DNA of 64,000 bases from Petunia secreta (lineage: Eukaryota; Streptophyta; Magnoliopsida; Solanales; Solanaceae): contig JARKIP010000010.1 of NCBI GenBank assembly GCA_029990175.1, forward strand, positions 42,588,001-42,652,000, given 5' to 3'. A program made the position numbers and the translations under genes. Of the stretch, positions 22,359 through 34,249 are shown in pieces. The notes beneath the pieces were generated by a model. That model did no database searches and was not told where the DNA came from. It saw nothing but the letters and a program-made list of their open reading frames with translations. Every line of letters begins with the position of its first letter. The first letter of the stretch is position 1.

Positions 22359-24441
22359 TCAGATTTGGGGTTCATCGGGAATGTTAAAGTGTGCAAGCAA
22401 CTTGGCAAGATGAGTAGTATTCTCTTGTCTTTCACGCTCCAACTCATCATCAAGCCTAGTGTTCTCAGCATTCAACCAGGCTAGCTCATCAGTCTGCCTG
22501 TCTATCTGTCTCCAGAAGAACTCCACCCTCCTATGTGCATAAGCACATTGTCTCTCCTTAGCTTCCTCCTCTGGATGTACTGGTTTTTCAGCAAGTTCAC
22601 CATCTAACACATAGTCACAGGACTTCCAAATGTTCCTTCCAAACACATCATTGTGATCCGGCTCAGTCCACTTTGCTTGAGAGACCCTAAAGAATTCAAA
22701 GACTTTGCCCAACAGAAACCCATAAACCAAGGCATGTTTACCCAAACCCATATCAATCACTCTAGCCATGCGCTTAATCATCAGCTCAGGCAGATTTACG
22801 TGAACCTCTCTATCCAGTAGGTCTATATAGGTAAGATCAAGAAAATTCCCCTCACTTCGACGCTCTGACCTCTGCAACAGGTTATTCAGCACGGACTCAA
22901 AAAGCAACTGATAGAAGGGTCCCATGGCCTTCTTTTTCACTTGTATAGCCCTTGCCAGTCTAGGTCTCCCTACAAATTTCCTTAAAACCTCTAAAGCACA
23001 CACACCATCACCTCTTATTGGCCACGAGTTTCTCAGATACTTACTGTAGCCCTGAGATGGAACATCCAAGATGGATAAAAGTTCATCACAGTTGAACTGA
23101 ATTATCAGCCCGTTCAAAACATTGGTTACAATCCCCTCACTCATAGTACAATTTGTGTAAAATTCTCGAACATCCTGTTCATACAGCTTTCCTGTGTTAT
23201 CCTTAAATAGGTTCAACTAACCCTGAGCACTCAGCTTGTCTCCCAGCTGAACTATACCTTCCTGCTGAAGGTTAGTAAGAATTTTACCCTTCACCAAAGG
23301 TAACCTCCTAAAGTACTCCAGTTTTCTTTTCTTCTCTTCCTTGTCATCCTCAATTACCAATTTAAACCTTGTTATCCCGCGCAGCTCAGGTTCATCAACA
23401 ACTTTGCTTTGTTGTCCCTTGATAGAACCTCGAGTAGTAGGTCTCCTCCCAACAGTACAAGCTCTTTTACTGTATTCACCACCATCATAATCATGGTGCC
23501 CATAACTTCCTACCCTAGAACTACCAACACGCTCTCCTCTCTTCATAAGTCACATCTTTTTCACAGATTTCACCAGAATTTCAGCTTCAGGTCTTTTCTC
23601 TGCCTTTCTCTTAGGCTCACACACAACCATTACTTTAGTTTCAGTCGAACTCTATATTTCATGAAGAGTATAGTTTGCCTCCTTATCCTTAGGCATAACG
23701 ATGTTCAGAGGCTCAGTGTAGCCTACTCCCTCTTCTTTATCCTCCTCAAAATCATCAATTTCTTTTAAATATGCGTCATCACCAGCCATAGAACCAGAGA
23801 GTGAACGAAGTTCTTTCTCAGGTTCCTTGGCAGGTTCAACAGACTTCTTTTTTTCTCTCTCTCGTCTACCAGGCACATTATCTAGAAGAACTACCGAAGG
23901 AGCAAGTTCCTTAGCAGGTTTCTCAATCACCTTTTCAACTACAGTACCCTCTGCATGATTAAATTTTTCCTTTTCATCTAACACTACTACTTCATTCTTT
24001 TTCTCAGTACTCTCAACCACATGTTCCTTACTTAAATCTCCTACAGGCTCAGGATTCAGATTACTATCTACAGGAAAAGTAGCAACAGAAGAACTAGGGT
24101 TTACTTTATCGGTTTCTTGAACATTTTCTTAATTCTCAACGACCTTTTGTTCTAGCACACCGTTGACATAGTCCCCCCTTGCTCGTAGCTTCCTCAGATA
24201 CTTTCCTTTACCTCAACATCACAAACTTTTTTGCCATTGCAACTGAGCGACTTGCTGCCAGTTGCTTTGCTTTTTGGTTAAGTTTGGACATTTTCAATTT
24301 TGGAGAAGTAGGGTTTGTTGAGTTCTTGGATGTAAAAGACATGTTGAAAGGATTTTGAGAACTTCGGAGAGAGAAATAGTTTTTGTTTTCTTCAGAAATA
24401 GTCTTGTGGTTAAGTGAAACGATAGAAATAATGTATATCAA
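22359..24441 (-). pseudogene. extra ORF between copia RNase H and 3' LTR
   Basis: A long single frame from about 24180 to 22359 is broken only by stops at about 24131, 23652, 23549 and 23219. A short piece before it (24441-24208) is in another frame and may hold the original start (MSFTSKNSTNPTSPK). The N-terminal half is rich in Lys, Glu and Pro (EKVIEKPAKELAPS). The C-terminal half is globular: EFYTNCTMSEGIVTNVLNG, DELLSILDVP, a GKHALVYGFLLGK segment and a terminal coiled coil (LNAENTRLDDELERERQEN). It resembles the 'putative plant transposon protein' domain found in plant retroelements. I see no signal peptide or membrane segment, so an envelope role is not supported. Confidence 0.6.
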
Positions 24442-24897
24442 TTACAAAACCTACTCAGATGACTTAAGGGAATAGGTAAGGTCCAGAGTCTATATCGAGA
24501 AGGAGAACAAGACGATGTGACATGTAAAAGTTGTTTTTACCATTATTACGTAGGGGAACTGACACCAACGAGGTTCAATGAATTTGAAATTTAAAATTAC
24601 CTAATAATCAGGCGTCACATTTGGTTACTTACTAACTAATTGGCCACGTAAGACAAATATTACAATCAGGGTAAGTAATTCGATGCATACCTGAACATCT
24701 AAGCACCAAGTTCTGAAGCTTTTATCCTCTACTCAAAATGATTATTTGCCAGTATCTAAGTTGTGAAGACATGTTCCAAATAAGGTTAGCAAGAAAAATA
24801 ATAAAGTTTTAAAAGTAGAGTCAACTACACAAAGTTAAGCTAAATTAAAACTAGAACTTCACTAGCCAATCATTGGGAGATTCAGGTGCTGCCTCGA

Positions 24898-25302
24898 TCA
24901 GTGTATCTTGGTCATACCTAACTCAAGTTTGTTCTTCTCATATTGTACTATGTTCAAAGCTTTTGTAAAGATATCAGCAATTTGATCCTCGGTCCTACAA
25001 AAATTCATAGTAATTAGGCTCTTTTCAACATTATCCCTTAAAAAGTGATGCCTAATATCAATGTGCTTTGTTATCTTGTGCTGCACCGGGTTCTTGCCTA
25101 TATTGACTGCATTGGTATTGTCAAAAAAGATTAGAACTGGTCTACACTTTATTCCAAGGTCCTCCAACTGCTGCTTGATCCATAATAGCTGTGAACAACA
25201 CAAAGCAGTTGCTACATATTCAGCTTCTGTTGTACATAATGCTACTGGATTTTGCTTCTTTGTAGCCCATGACACAAGACAAGGACCTAGGAAGTATGTC
25301 AT
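24898..25302 (-). pseudogene. copia RNase H domain
   Basis: Contains the copia RNase H signatures SWATKKQNPVALCTTEAEYVA, LWIKQQLEDLG, FFDNTNAVNIGKNPVQHKITKHIDIRHHF and the tail DQIADIFTKAL. The catalytic region is largely preserved (TEAEY, and DN in place of the usual CDN). It is separated from the RT upstream by a frame break near 25310-25430. Confidence 0.9.
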
Positions 25303-25430
25303 CCCAGATGTACTTTTCCTATAAAGAAGTGACCAACATAGTCAACATCAATAAAACCAATCAGATCAAAACTTCCATCTCTTGGATACCATAAGCATAG
25401 ATCTTGAGTTTCTTTCAAATATCTTAAGAT

Positions 25431-26336
25431 TCAGTTAACTGCTGTTAGATGTAACTCATTTGGTTTTGACTGAAACCTTAAATACAACCCTACACTATAA
25501 ACAATATCTGGACGACCTGTAGTTAAATATAGTAGTGAACCAATTATTCCTCTGTACTTAGTTTCATCAATCGAAGCACCAGTTTCATTCAGATCCAACA
25601 TAGTTCCCAGGGCTACTAGTGTGCTCATGTTCTTAGCAGTTTTCATGCCAAACTTCTTCAATAACTCCTTGATATACTTCTGATGATGGATCATTACGCC
25701 ATCCTGAGTTTTTTTTATTTTCAAGTATAAGAAAAAATTCAACTCAGCCATCATACTCATCTCAAACTCACTACCCATTAGGTCGGAAAACTCCTTGCAA
25801 AGGTTCTCATTGGTAGCTCCAAATATGATGTCATCTTCATACACTTGAAAAATCAGTAGGTCCTTGGCTTTCTTTCTTAGGAAAAAAGTGTTGTTTATTA
25901 TTCTTCTTGTAAATCTACTCTTCAATAAGAATCCAGACAACCTTTCATACCAAGCCCTAAGAGCTTATTTCAACCTATATAACGCCTTGTCATGTTTGTA
26001 GACATATTCAGGAAATTATGAACTTTTAAAACCAGATGGTTGAACCACATACACCTCTTCATTCAAATATCTATTAATGAATGCACTCTTTACGTCCATC
26101 TTATACAGCTTGAATTCCATGTAAACTGCAAAAGCTATCAAAATCTTAATGGCTTCCATTCTAGCAACAGGTGCAAAGGTTTCATCATAATCTATCCCTT
26201 CTTTTTTATTGTAACCTCGAACCACCAGTCTTGCTTTGTGCCTCGTTACTATGCCATGTTCGTCCAGTTTGTTTCTAAATACCCATTTGGTCCCAATGAT
26301 GGACCTTTCCTTGGGTCGAGGGACCAGGTGCCACAC
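25431..26336 (-). pseudogene. copia reverse transcriptase
   Basis: Two pieces: 26336-26016 (GTKWVFRNKLDEHGIVTRHKARLV, KMDVKSAF) and 25940-25431 (VYEDDIIFGATNE, PDIVYSVGLY). The catalytic box reads YEDD where YVDD is usual. A stop near 26016 and a frame break up to 25940 separate the pieces, so the enzyme is dead. Confidence 0.9.
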
Positions 26337-26669
26337 TTTACTCCGTTCAAACTAATGAAGTTTCTCCTGCATAGCAATCAACCAATCTGGATCCTCAAGT
26401 ACTTCTCGTACATTCTTGGTTTCTATGGCCGAAAGAAATGTATAGAATGCACAGAAGTTCTTCAAAGCTCTTCTAGTAACAGTATTTAGATCAGAAACAA
26501 TTCCAGTATTTAGATCAGAGATGAGGTTCTCTAATGGGTGGGAACTTTGATGTTTCCATGGTCTAGGTAGAATCTGCTAAAAAGTACTATTAGAGGGACC
26601 AACTGTATTAGAATTGTCCTATTCTGGTTCTTCAGTTCCCCATGTCTTATTGTCTCTTTGTTCTCCCTG

Positions 26670-27694
26670 AGTCTAATCCTTATCATTATTTTGGTCAGCT
26701 TTATTTTTTCCCAGTCTCTCAGGGCCTTCAGCAGGTTCATCTCTATTCAAACTAATTTCCTGATCATCATCTTCTCTTTTCTTTGCAACAACTTCAGATT
26801 CGTGAAATACCACATGCACACTTTCTTCCACAATCAAGGTTCTTTTGTTGAACATTTTATAAGCTTTTCTTTGTAAAGAATATCCCAAGAAGATGACCTC
26901 ATCACTTCTAATCATCAAACTTTCCTAGAGGTTCCTTCCCATTATTATGCACGAAACACTTGCATCCAAAAGCTCTTAGATGTGCAATGTTGGGTTTCCT
27001 ACTTCTTATTAGCTCATCGGGAGTTTACTCTAGTAAAGGACGGATAGAAAATCGATTCAGTAAATAACATGCGATGTTAACTGCTTCAGCCCAAAAGTTC
27101 TTTGCTAATACGCTTGATAATAATATAGTTCTAGCCATATCCTCTAAGGACCTGTTCTTCATTTCAACTACTCCATTTTGTTGAGGGGTCCTTGGTGCAG
27201 AGAAGTTGTGCTCCACATCATGTTTATTGCACTACTCGATAAATTTAGCATTCTCGAACTTAGTTCCATGGTCAGACCTGATACTAACTAGTTGGAACCC
27301 TAGTTTCTTCTGTACAATCTTTGCCCAGTCTTCAAACATATCATACGCTTCATCTTTAGATCTAAGAAACAAGGTCCACCTGTATCTGGAGTAGTCATCA
27401 ATAATCACAATCACGAACCTTTTACCTCCTATGCTCCTTACCTTTATTGGCCCACACAAATTCATGTGAACCAACTCAAGTGGTTTAGAAGTACTAACCA
27501 CCTTTTTTTACTTGAATGAAGATCTTACATGTTTTCCCCTTAGCATCACAGATTTTAATGACATCGAACCTCTTACTTGGCAATCCACAAACCAGGTTCT
27601 TTGACACCAACTTGTTCAACTGAGTCAAGCTTGCATGTCCTAATCTCTTGTGCCACAGTTGTGTATCATTCTCAAGCATATTTAGACAAGTCAA
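26670..27694 (-). pseudogene. copia GAG-pre-integrase and integrase
   Basis: LWHKRLGHASLTQLNKLV (27655-27600) is the zinc-binding pre-integrase segment. The integrase core follows: LVHMNLCGPI (first catalytic Asp replaced by Asn), IRSDHGTKFEN (second Asp kept), PQQNGVVEMKNR (Glu kept, the usual following Arg replaced by Met), then FWAEAVNIACYLLNR. The C-terminal piece with VIFLGYSLQRKAY, near 26918-26850, is in a shifted frame. Stops lie at 27494, 27232 and 27025. Confidence 0.9.
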
Positions 27695-27916
27695 ATTATT
27701 CTCTGGAAGAGAACCTAACGTAGCCTTGTATACATTGTTAGCTCATTTCCCCTCCAGTACTACTTCACCAGTCTGCAGGTTTTTCATAGTGCATCCTACA
27801 AACGTGAAACTAACACGGTTTCCTCTATCACATAGTTGGGATATACTCAGTAGGTTATGCCTCAATCCATCCACATAGAACACCATTTTAATAGCATGAT
27901 TGAGAGATCTCCCAAC

Positions 27917-28105
27917 CTATCCAATACCAATAATTTCACCACTTTTGCCTCCTCCAAAAGCCACACTACCCCCTCGAAATGTTGCGAATGAGAGAAACTT
28001 TCTTTTATCTCCGGTCATGTGCCTGGAACACCCACTATCAAGAATCCAGTTTGAGTTGTTCCTTCTCACTCCAGCCTGCAAAATGAAATCAGGGGTTAGT
28101 AACAT
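27917..28105 (-). pseudogene. copia protease fragment
   Basis: Contains WILDSGCSRHMTGDK, the catalytic DSG signature of copia aspartic protease, and a following Gly-rich strand (VAFGGGKSGEI). It is bounded by stops. Confidence 0.85.
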
Positions 28106-28129
28106 GAACCGATACTAGCTTGGGTCCCT

Positions 28130-29400
28130 TTTTGTGATTAAATGGATGAATCAAATCTTTTCTAGCCCAGTAAAGTGAAACTGACTTTAAGTTCTTTATA
28201 ACTTCCTTTTTTGCAATATCACATTATTATCTATAATGATTAGTTTTTCCACAAAGAAAGCAAAGCTTATTGAAAGGAAGTCCTAAATATTTACTATTAA
28301 GATTCCTGGCAGGTAAATGTTTCCTATGTTCTAAGCCATTTTTACCTCTGTTATGATTTTCATACAATCAATTTAAAGCTTCTGAAGACTTGTTCCATTT
28401 AGTGAGCCTGGTAAGTTCATAGTTAGCCTTATCAACCTTTTCTTGAAGAACTCGGTTCTTCTCAGTTTCATGAGGCATAACTTTATTTTTCTTTTTAGCT
28501 CTATTTCAAGGTTGATTTGAGGCATCACTAACTACGTGCTTACCATCAACTTCTTTCAATTTAAGATTCTCAAGTTCAATTTTAAAAACTTTCTTTTGCT
28601 CATCAAGTACCTGTTCCTTTAATTTCTGCTTTTCAAGTTCAAAGGCTGAGACTTTCTGTTTAAGTTGAAAAACTTGAGCATTACTAGATGCAGATTCAAT
28701 TTCCACTTCAGTTTTAGCTTCATCCAAGTTTTTATTCTTAATTTTATAATTAGACACAACTGAGAACAGTTGGTCCGTCTCAGAAAGAAATTGTCCTTTC
28801 TCAACCCTTAGACTCTCAATACCTTTGATTAAAGTATGTGCAAGCATATTTAACTCCCTTAAAGAACAAGTAGGAAGTTTTGTTTTCAAGTCATCGAGAC
28901 TTACCTTAGGTATATCATCAGTAGGAAGTTCTTCATCAAGAGCTATCAATGCAAAGGGAGAGTCATCATCTGATTCTTCTTCTTCTCTTGAGTCATTGTC
29001 GCTTCAGATACTCCCCACTTTGACAAAAACTTCACTATTCTTTTCTGCTTCTCCACCATAGATAGTATCCAAAGTGTCCCATAGTTCCTTTGATGTTGAG
29101 CATCTCGGAATCCCCTTATACACGTTAAATTCTAAACCATAGTGAAGTATTTACATGGCTTCAACATTCATCTGAAGTAAATTAAAATCAGCTTGATTCA
29201 ATTCTTCTACAGGCTTTTGGACCTTGTTCCCAGACTCGTCAATTTTTGTGGGAACTATAGGACCATTGGTCGTAATTTTCCATGATTGATGGTTCTTTGC
29301 CTGCAGAAAGGTTTCCATCTTGAATTTCCTACAGTTGTAGTGTTGACCGTTGAACTGATGAGGTCTGTTAATGTGATGTCCTTCGTTTATTATTGGTGGT
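28130..29400 (-). pseudogene. copia gag, with internal deletion
   Basis: The N-terminal part (RPHQFNGQHYNCRKFKMETF, 29365-29306) and LWDTLDTIYGG (near 29070) match the start of copia gag. The frame then jumps straight to an acidic coiled-coil region (28949-28506: LEKQKLKEQVLDEQKKV), so the middle of the capsid domain is missing. The zinc knuckle CFLCGKTNHYR near 28260-28220 has two stops before its last Cys. Confidence 0.7.
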
Positions 29401-29454
29401 GCACTTCATAATTCAGATCCTTCTCAAGATGTTAATCTTTATATGAGAGAACCT

Positions 29455-29466
29455 GCTCTGATACCA
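29455..29466 (-). promoter_or_regulatory. primer binding site, initiator tRNA-Met (copia)
   Basis: TGGTATCAGAGC on the element strand, the canonical copia primer site, 14 bases inside the 5' LTR. Confidence 0.92.
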
Positions 29467-29480
29467 CTTATTACACCTGG

Positions 29481-30405
29481 TGTACCCTTGTAAGACACTA
29501 GGAGGGGGTGAATATTATCCTTACCTGATTTTCGAACTCTAAAAACTTGCTATTAACTTGACTGCCTAACTGACAAAGAACCAAGTTCCTTGCAAGTTTC
29601 ACTTTTCTCTGAAACTTAAACTAAATGCGGAATAAAAAAATATAGAGACTTTTACGTGAAAAAATCCTTGCTCAAGGGATCAAAAACCACGACCGAACAC
29701 TCTTAGGATTTAAACTTTCCACTAAAGAAAAAGCGAGCGAGTTTTAGATTACAATGCAATGCAATCAATGAACTAACCGTCTTAGTACCTAGAACCTTCC
29801 AAGCTTCGCTATAGCTTGTAAGGTTGAAACTACCTCACCAAAAGTAATTTTTATCTCTACTTCTAAATAAGATAATATGATTACAACTCGATAGCCTATA
29901 ATAGAAACTAGACACAACAGACTAAACTATGAAATTCCAACTCCATCAGGTTCTGCTGTCTTGCTTCTGCTCTTGCACACAATAGCTCTCACGAATGATT
30001 TGCTCTCGATTGTTTTGATGAGAATTCTTGAGTGCGTTAAGTTTCTGGTTAAATTAACTTGTATTTATAGATTCACAATAAGTCTATTTCAAATTAGCTT
30101 AGAATTCCTTTTATAACTCAGAATATGTTTCTAATAAGATTTATCCATATTTCCTTATTTGAAACCCAAGTTAACTTGCCTAAGTCTTCAATCCTTTTAT
30201 AATAAGGAAACTCTCCTTCTTAACACCACTTCTTAGCTTCTCCTACTTCGCTTTGGATTAAGACTTGTATTCCAGTTGTTCCCTTTTTCCTTCTTCGTCT
30301 CGAACTCGAATAATAACTTGAACAACTTCAACTGTGAACCTTTTCATTGTCCACTCAAAATCAGGTCCTTTTTCATCCATCATTCATCAAAACCATACTT
30401 CAGCA
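29481..30405 (-). repeat. 5' LTR of copia element
   Basis: 925 bp. It pairs with 20972-21909 throughout, with many substitutions and a few small indels. Confidence 0.85.
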
Positions 30406-31676
30406 AGATTAAACTTCAAAATATATGTTATCTAAGAAAAAGTGAAATTGGCCATGAAATCTAAAAGAAGTTTTATTCCTTTAAATTTATAGTTAACTTC
30501 AACACTTGATTTAATTTATGAATTCTTACTCTTTTACAACCAAATTATTTTTCCACCAAAGATCTGGAGTGCAAAGTTTATGTTATTTCAGACGGCATCA
30601 GCATGCACCAAAATGTGACACGCCACATCACCCACGAACTAAGCTCGAGACTTCAAAATTTCCACATTGCCACCTTCCGAGCCTTCTCATCAAGTACGTC
30701 TGAAGTGCAAAGTAGTTGGAAGTTATGTGGTGGTCAAAACTTGGCTTGGCCATGCTTAACTAGCCCACCATTAGGTCCGAAGAAGCCCAGCCTAGTGCAT
30801 GTGGCACTCCCTTGCAGGGTAATGAATTGAACTTTTTTCGACACGTGTGTAGCATCCTTTGACATTGCTACAATCTCCTGCTTTGAAATATCCAACAAGA
30901 GCTTCGATTAATTGAACTTTAATATGTTTCTAATTAATGATCATCTTCAACTCAAAATGTTCTCTATACCAATGGTCATTTTTTAATTACTTGCCCTTTT
31001 CCCTTCTCTTTGTAAATACTTTACTTAACTATTCCTAGGTCTTATTTATGTTGGCTATGCACCGATTATTAGTGAATCAAGCTCTATGATGTACCAAGTG
31101 AATAAGAACTTTTACTGCTTTTCTTTACTTTTTTTTTTTAATTATGCATTTAATTTCAATTTTAACATTGTCAATACCTTTATTCTGTTAGCTATTGATA
31201 TTTAGCAGTACAATAGAATATATTAGGAGTAATATATACCCAAAAAAATTACCCATACAGGATGTATGCATACAATGATGTTAAGTTAACCATATAAGAC
31301 TTATTAGGAGTTATATTTTAAATAAATAAAAAATAAAAAAGAGGTAATCTAATAACTAAGTTTAGAGTTAATTACTTCTCTCTGTTTTGTTTTTCTTATC
31401 TAGTCATACCATCACGTTGTGCATAATTTTTCTTCTTTCGTTAATTTTTATTTTCTTCATTCCTTTCTATATTCCCATTGAATCAAAAGGTGTCATAGTA
31501 AGAAGTTAGAAATTCTTGGTTAATAAAAAAGATTATAGTCTTATATGACTTTGAAGAAGGAAACTGAATATTATAAATAATAAGAACTTAAAAATTCTGC
31601 ATTCCAAAAAAAAAATATCTAGTTTTATATCACTAAGAAGAAGAAAATATGGATATTCCTAAGTCAGAACCAAATT
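30406..31676. other. intergenic stretch, nothing recognised
   Basis: Short frames only. T- and A-runs are present; there is no LTR, domain or clear MITE end. Confidence 0.5.
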
Positions 31677-32161
31677 TGTGTAGCCAAAAATATGCCACTT
31701 ACTATTACGAGGATACGAGTCTAGTTGTCGAGACTAGACTTATCTCATAAGTCACCAGACATAGAGGATACACGCCTACTCCACGAGTTATGACCGTTCA
31801 GGCGGTACGGGCATAGGACGCATGGAATACATTCCGCCGCCTTAGGATTTACAGTCTCCTAGTTAGGGTTTCGTATATACTACCGCCTTGAGTTTATAGG
31901 CCCATAGCCTTTATTAGTCGTTGTATTTTACCATAATTAGGACTGGGTAAATCTCTAATATAAATACCCCTCCTTACATTGTATTGTACATCAAGCGACT
32001 CACATTGTATCTAACTATTATCAAGGAATACTACTATTAATTTTCTTGTTCATTACTTTTCTCTCTATTTACTTACTTTTTCCGTCATTTATACTGTATT
32101 GCTTGTTACCCTCTCATAAATTTAATTGTTTAACCTAGACATCTAATTTTAGGCATAAACA
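31677..32161 (+). repeat. 5' LTR of Tat-like element, copy 2
   Basis: 485 bp, TGTGTAGCC...CATAAACA, with TATAAATA at 31959-31966. It matches 38039-38502 and the complement of 8776-9280. Confidence 0.9.
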
Positions 32162-32164
32162 GTT

Positions 32165-32183
32165 TGGCGCCCACCGTGGTGCC
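32165..32183 (+). promoter_or_regulatory. primer binding site
   Basis: TGGCGCCCACCGTGGTGCC three bases after the LTR. This form is common in Tat-type plant elements; the cognate tRNA was not determined here. Confidence 0.75.
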
Positions 32184-32223
32184 CAGGCAATTGTAGGTAT
32201 TCTACGAAGGAAAAGGCACAGTC

Positions 32224-33910
32224 ATGACAGACGACAACGATAATATTCCAAAGAATACTACTGACGCGGTAGACGAGTCCACACAGGATCCTAGCGATCC
32301 CAGCGTGCAGCCAAAGGATCCCGCTAAGGAGTTTGTCCATGTGGCCAGTGACGGCAAAGGCGATCAACCAAGCGAAGTTAATTATGAGTTTAGAGGTTTC
32401 CTTGTTAATCACATCAAAACCATGTCAGAATGGGCAGAGCAGAACTTAGTCAACATGGTCGAGGGCATGACCCAAAGGTTAGGAGCGATGTTTGTTGGAT
32501 AATCTTAGAGGTCAGCATCCCTGCGAGGACCAGCGCCCGTGCACAATTCACCAACATCCGCTCCTAATCGCAAGCTCAACATGGATGCAACCCCTGGAAA
32601 CTCTAGTCGATAATCAAGACCTTAAAGAAACAGCTGTTATCTAGGACATCTTAAAGTAGATGAAGGCCATCCACGATCAAATTGGTAACATGTCGGGTGC
32701 TCCACCCCAGGTTACCACCGTAGATTAGCAGAAGTTTTACAAACATGCATAAAAAGCAAGCGCTGCACCGATCCACGTACCAAATCACTTCCCCCTGCCA
32801 GATAACCTAAAGTACGACGGAATAACGGATTCAAACAAGCATATTGCTGCATACTATACAGCCATAAAAAACAATGAAATCTCTGAGGAACAAATCCAAT
32901 CTGCTCAGTGAAGAGGTTCGACTCGACATTGACTCATGGAGCCCTTGCTTGGTACACTCAGCTACTAATTGGCTCCATCGAGTCATTCACCCATATACAG
33001 AATCTGTTCAAGAAAGTGCATTCTGGCGCCCGCAAGTGGGAGAAAGTGCATGGAGGATATCTTCTAGATTCAGCAGCATGACGACGAGTTATTGAAAGAT
33101 TACCTAGAAATATTTCAAAAGGAACGCATGGAGCTCCCTTTAGTTCCCGAAAATATTGATGTGGTAGCCTTTGGCAAGAGTCTGAACTCTATAGGATCGT
33201 TGGCGACTCGAGAGTTACAATGGAGTCTAACTCATCAACATAGAATGCCCTGCATCAGAGGAACACCAAAAAGCTCCACCTAGAGCTGGAGCATTCCATA
33301 ATCCCGAAGATGAACGAAGAAAACGAGTAGGAAGTCCATCCCTGGTAGGGTGAAGGGGATGAAAGAAGAGTAAAAGGAAAGACTCTGACCAAGAAGGAAT
33401 GACAAAGTAAGGCAGCAACCGTGGGCCTGGGTGATAGGAGAAATGTACAGAGCCCCGCAGTTTCAGAGATTTTGGTTTGCGAGTCAATGTCGTGGAAGTA
33501 GTTGTCAATCACTTTGTAAAACTAGGCCCGAAAGTATGGTGGCCCCCCACCATAAAAAGAACAACTAGGAGAAATTCAACGGCTTACTATGACTTCCATC
33601 GAAGTAGCAGCCATGCCACGGTCGACTGCAAGGCTTTGATGTTAGAAATTGAGCATCTACTAAAGGAAGGGCACCTCAAGGATTTGATTGAAGAAGGAGC
33701 AAGACGTTTAAGAGCGCTAGAGTCTGAGATAAGCGGAGCATCAATGTGATCTTCACAGCCCCAGAACCAATCATAGTCTAGGGGCTATAATGTCGAAGAC
33801 ATCTGTTAGCCCTATTACGTACAGCCTGGAAGAGGAATGAAGGTACCAGGGTGCTCTCATCATCCCCATAAGGGTGTCGAACCTTCAAATCAAGTGTGCC
33901 CTAGTTGACC
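32224..33910 (+). pseudogene. gag and protease of Tat-like element, copy 2
   Basis: Starts at ATG 32224 with an acidic N-terminus (MTDDNDNIPKN), stop at 32500-32502. The gag core is recognisable as FPLPDNLKYDGITDS (about 32790) and, after frame changes, KDYLEIFQKERMELPLVPE (33095-33150). The C-terminal Cys/His region near 33590 reads YYDFHRSSSHATVDC, with the first Cys changed to Tyr compared with the fragment at 39450. A protease-like ALVDPGSNVNII follows at about 33900, with the DPGS form typical of Tat. Confidence 0.75.
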
Positions 33911-34249
33911 CAGGAAGTAATGTGAACATTATCTGGGGGAAGGTATTGCAAAATATAGACCTGAGCCTTCATAGGATAATTGGCTTCAATTGCCTTCGCT
34001 AGGAGCTTGTTGGAGAACTAGCTCTACCAGTTCATATCCTGGCGTGAAGAGCATAACCTCTTTCTAGGTACTAACCTATAATCTTTCATATGATGTCATC
34101 CTGGGGACGGACATGGATACGTAGTGTAAATGGAGTACCCTCGACATTCCACCACGTCTTCAGATACCCTACCTTGCACGGGGTTAACGACTTATGGAGT
34201 GATCGGTCCTCGCCTGGATATTGTCCTGCAGAAACCTCGACCTAGGGTC

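Larger units (their letters stand above)
20972..30405 (-). mobile_element. Ty1/copia retrotransposon with extra 3' ORF, complete but inactive
   Basis: 9.43 kb, read right to left: 5' LTR (30405-29481), PBS, gag, protease, integrase, RT, RNase H, an extra ~2-kb frame, PPT and 3' LTR (21909-20972). Domain order PR-IN-RT-RH is diagnostic for copia. The length and the additional ORF downstream of RNase H resemble the SIRE/Maximus lineage. The two LTRs differ at roughly one base in eight by eye, so the insertion is old. No matching 5-bp target duplication is visible. Confidence 0.9.

Noticed and set aside
22359..24441. Viral-type envelope gene in the copia element
   Set aside because: No signal peptide, no membrane helix and no cleavage-site-like motif; similarity is to a plant retroelement-associated domain instead.
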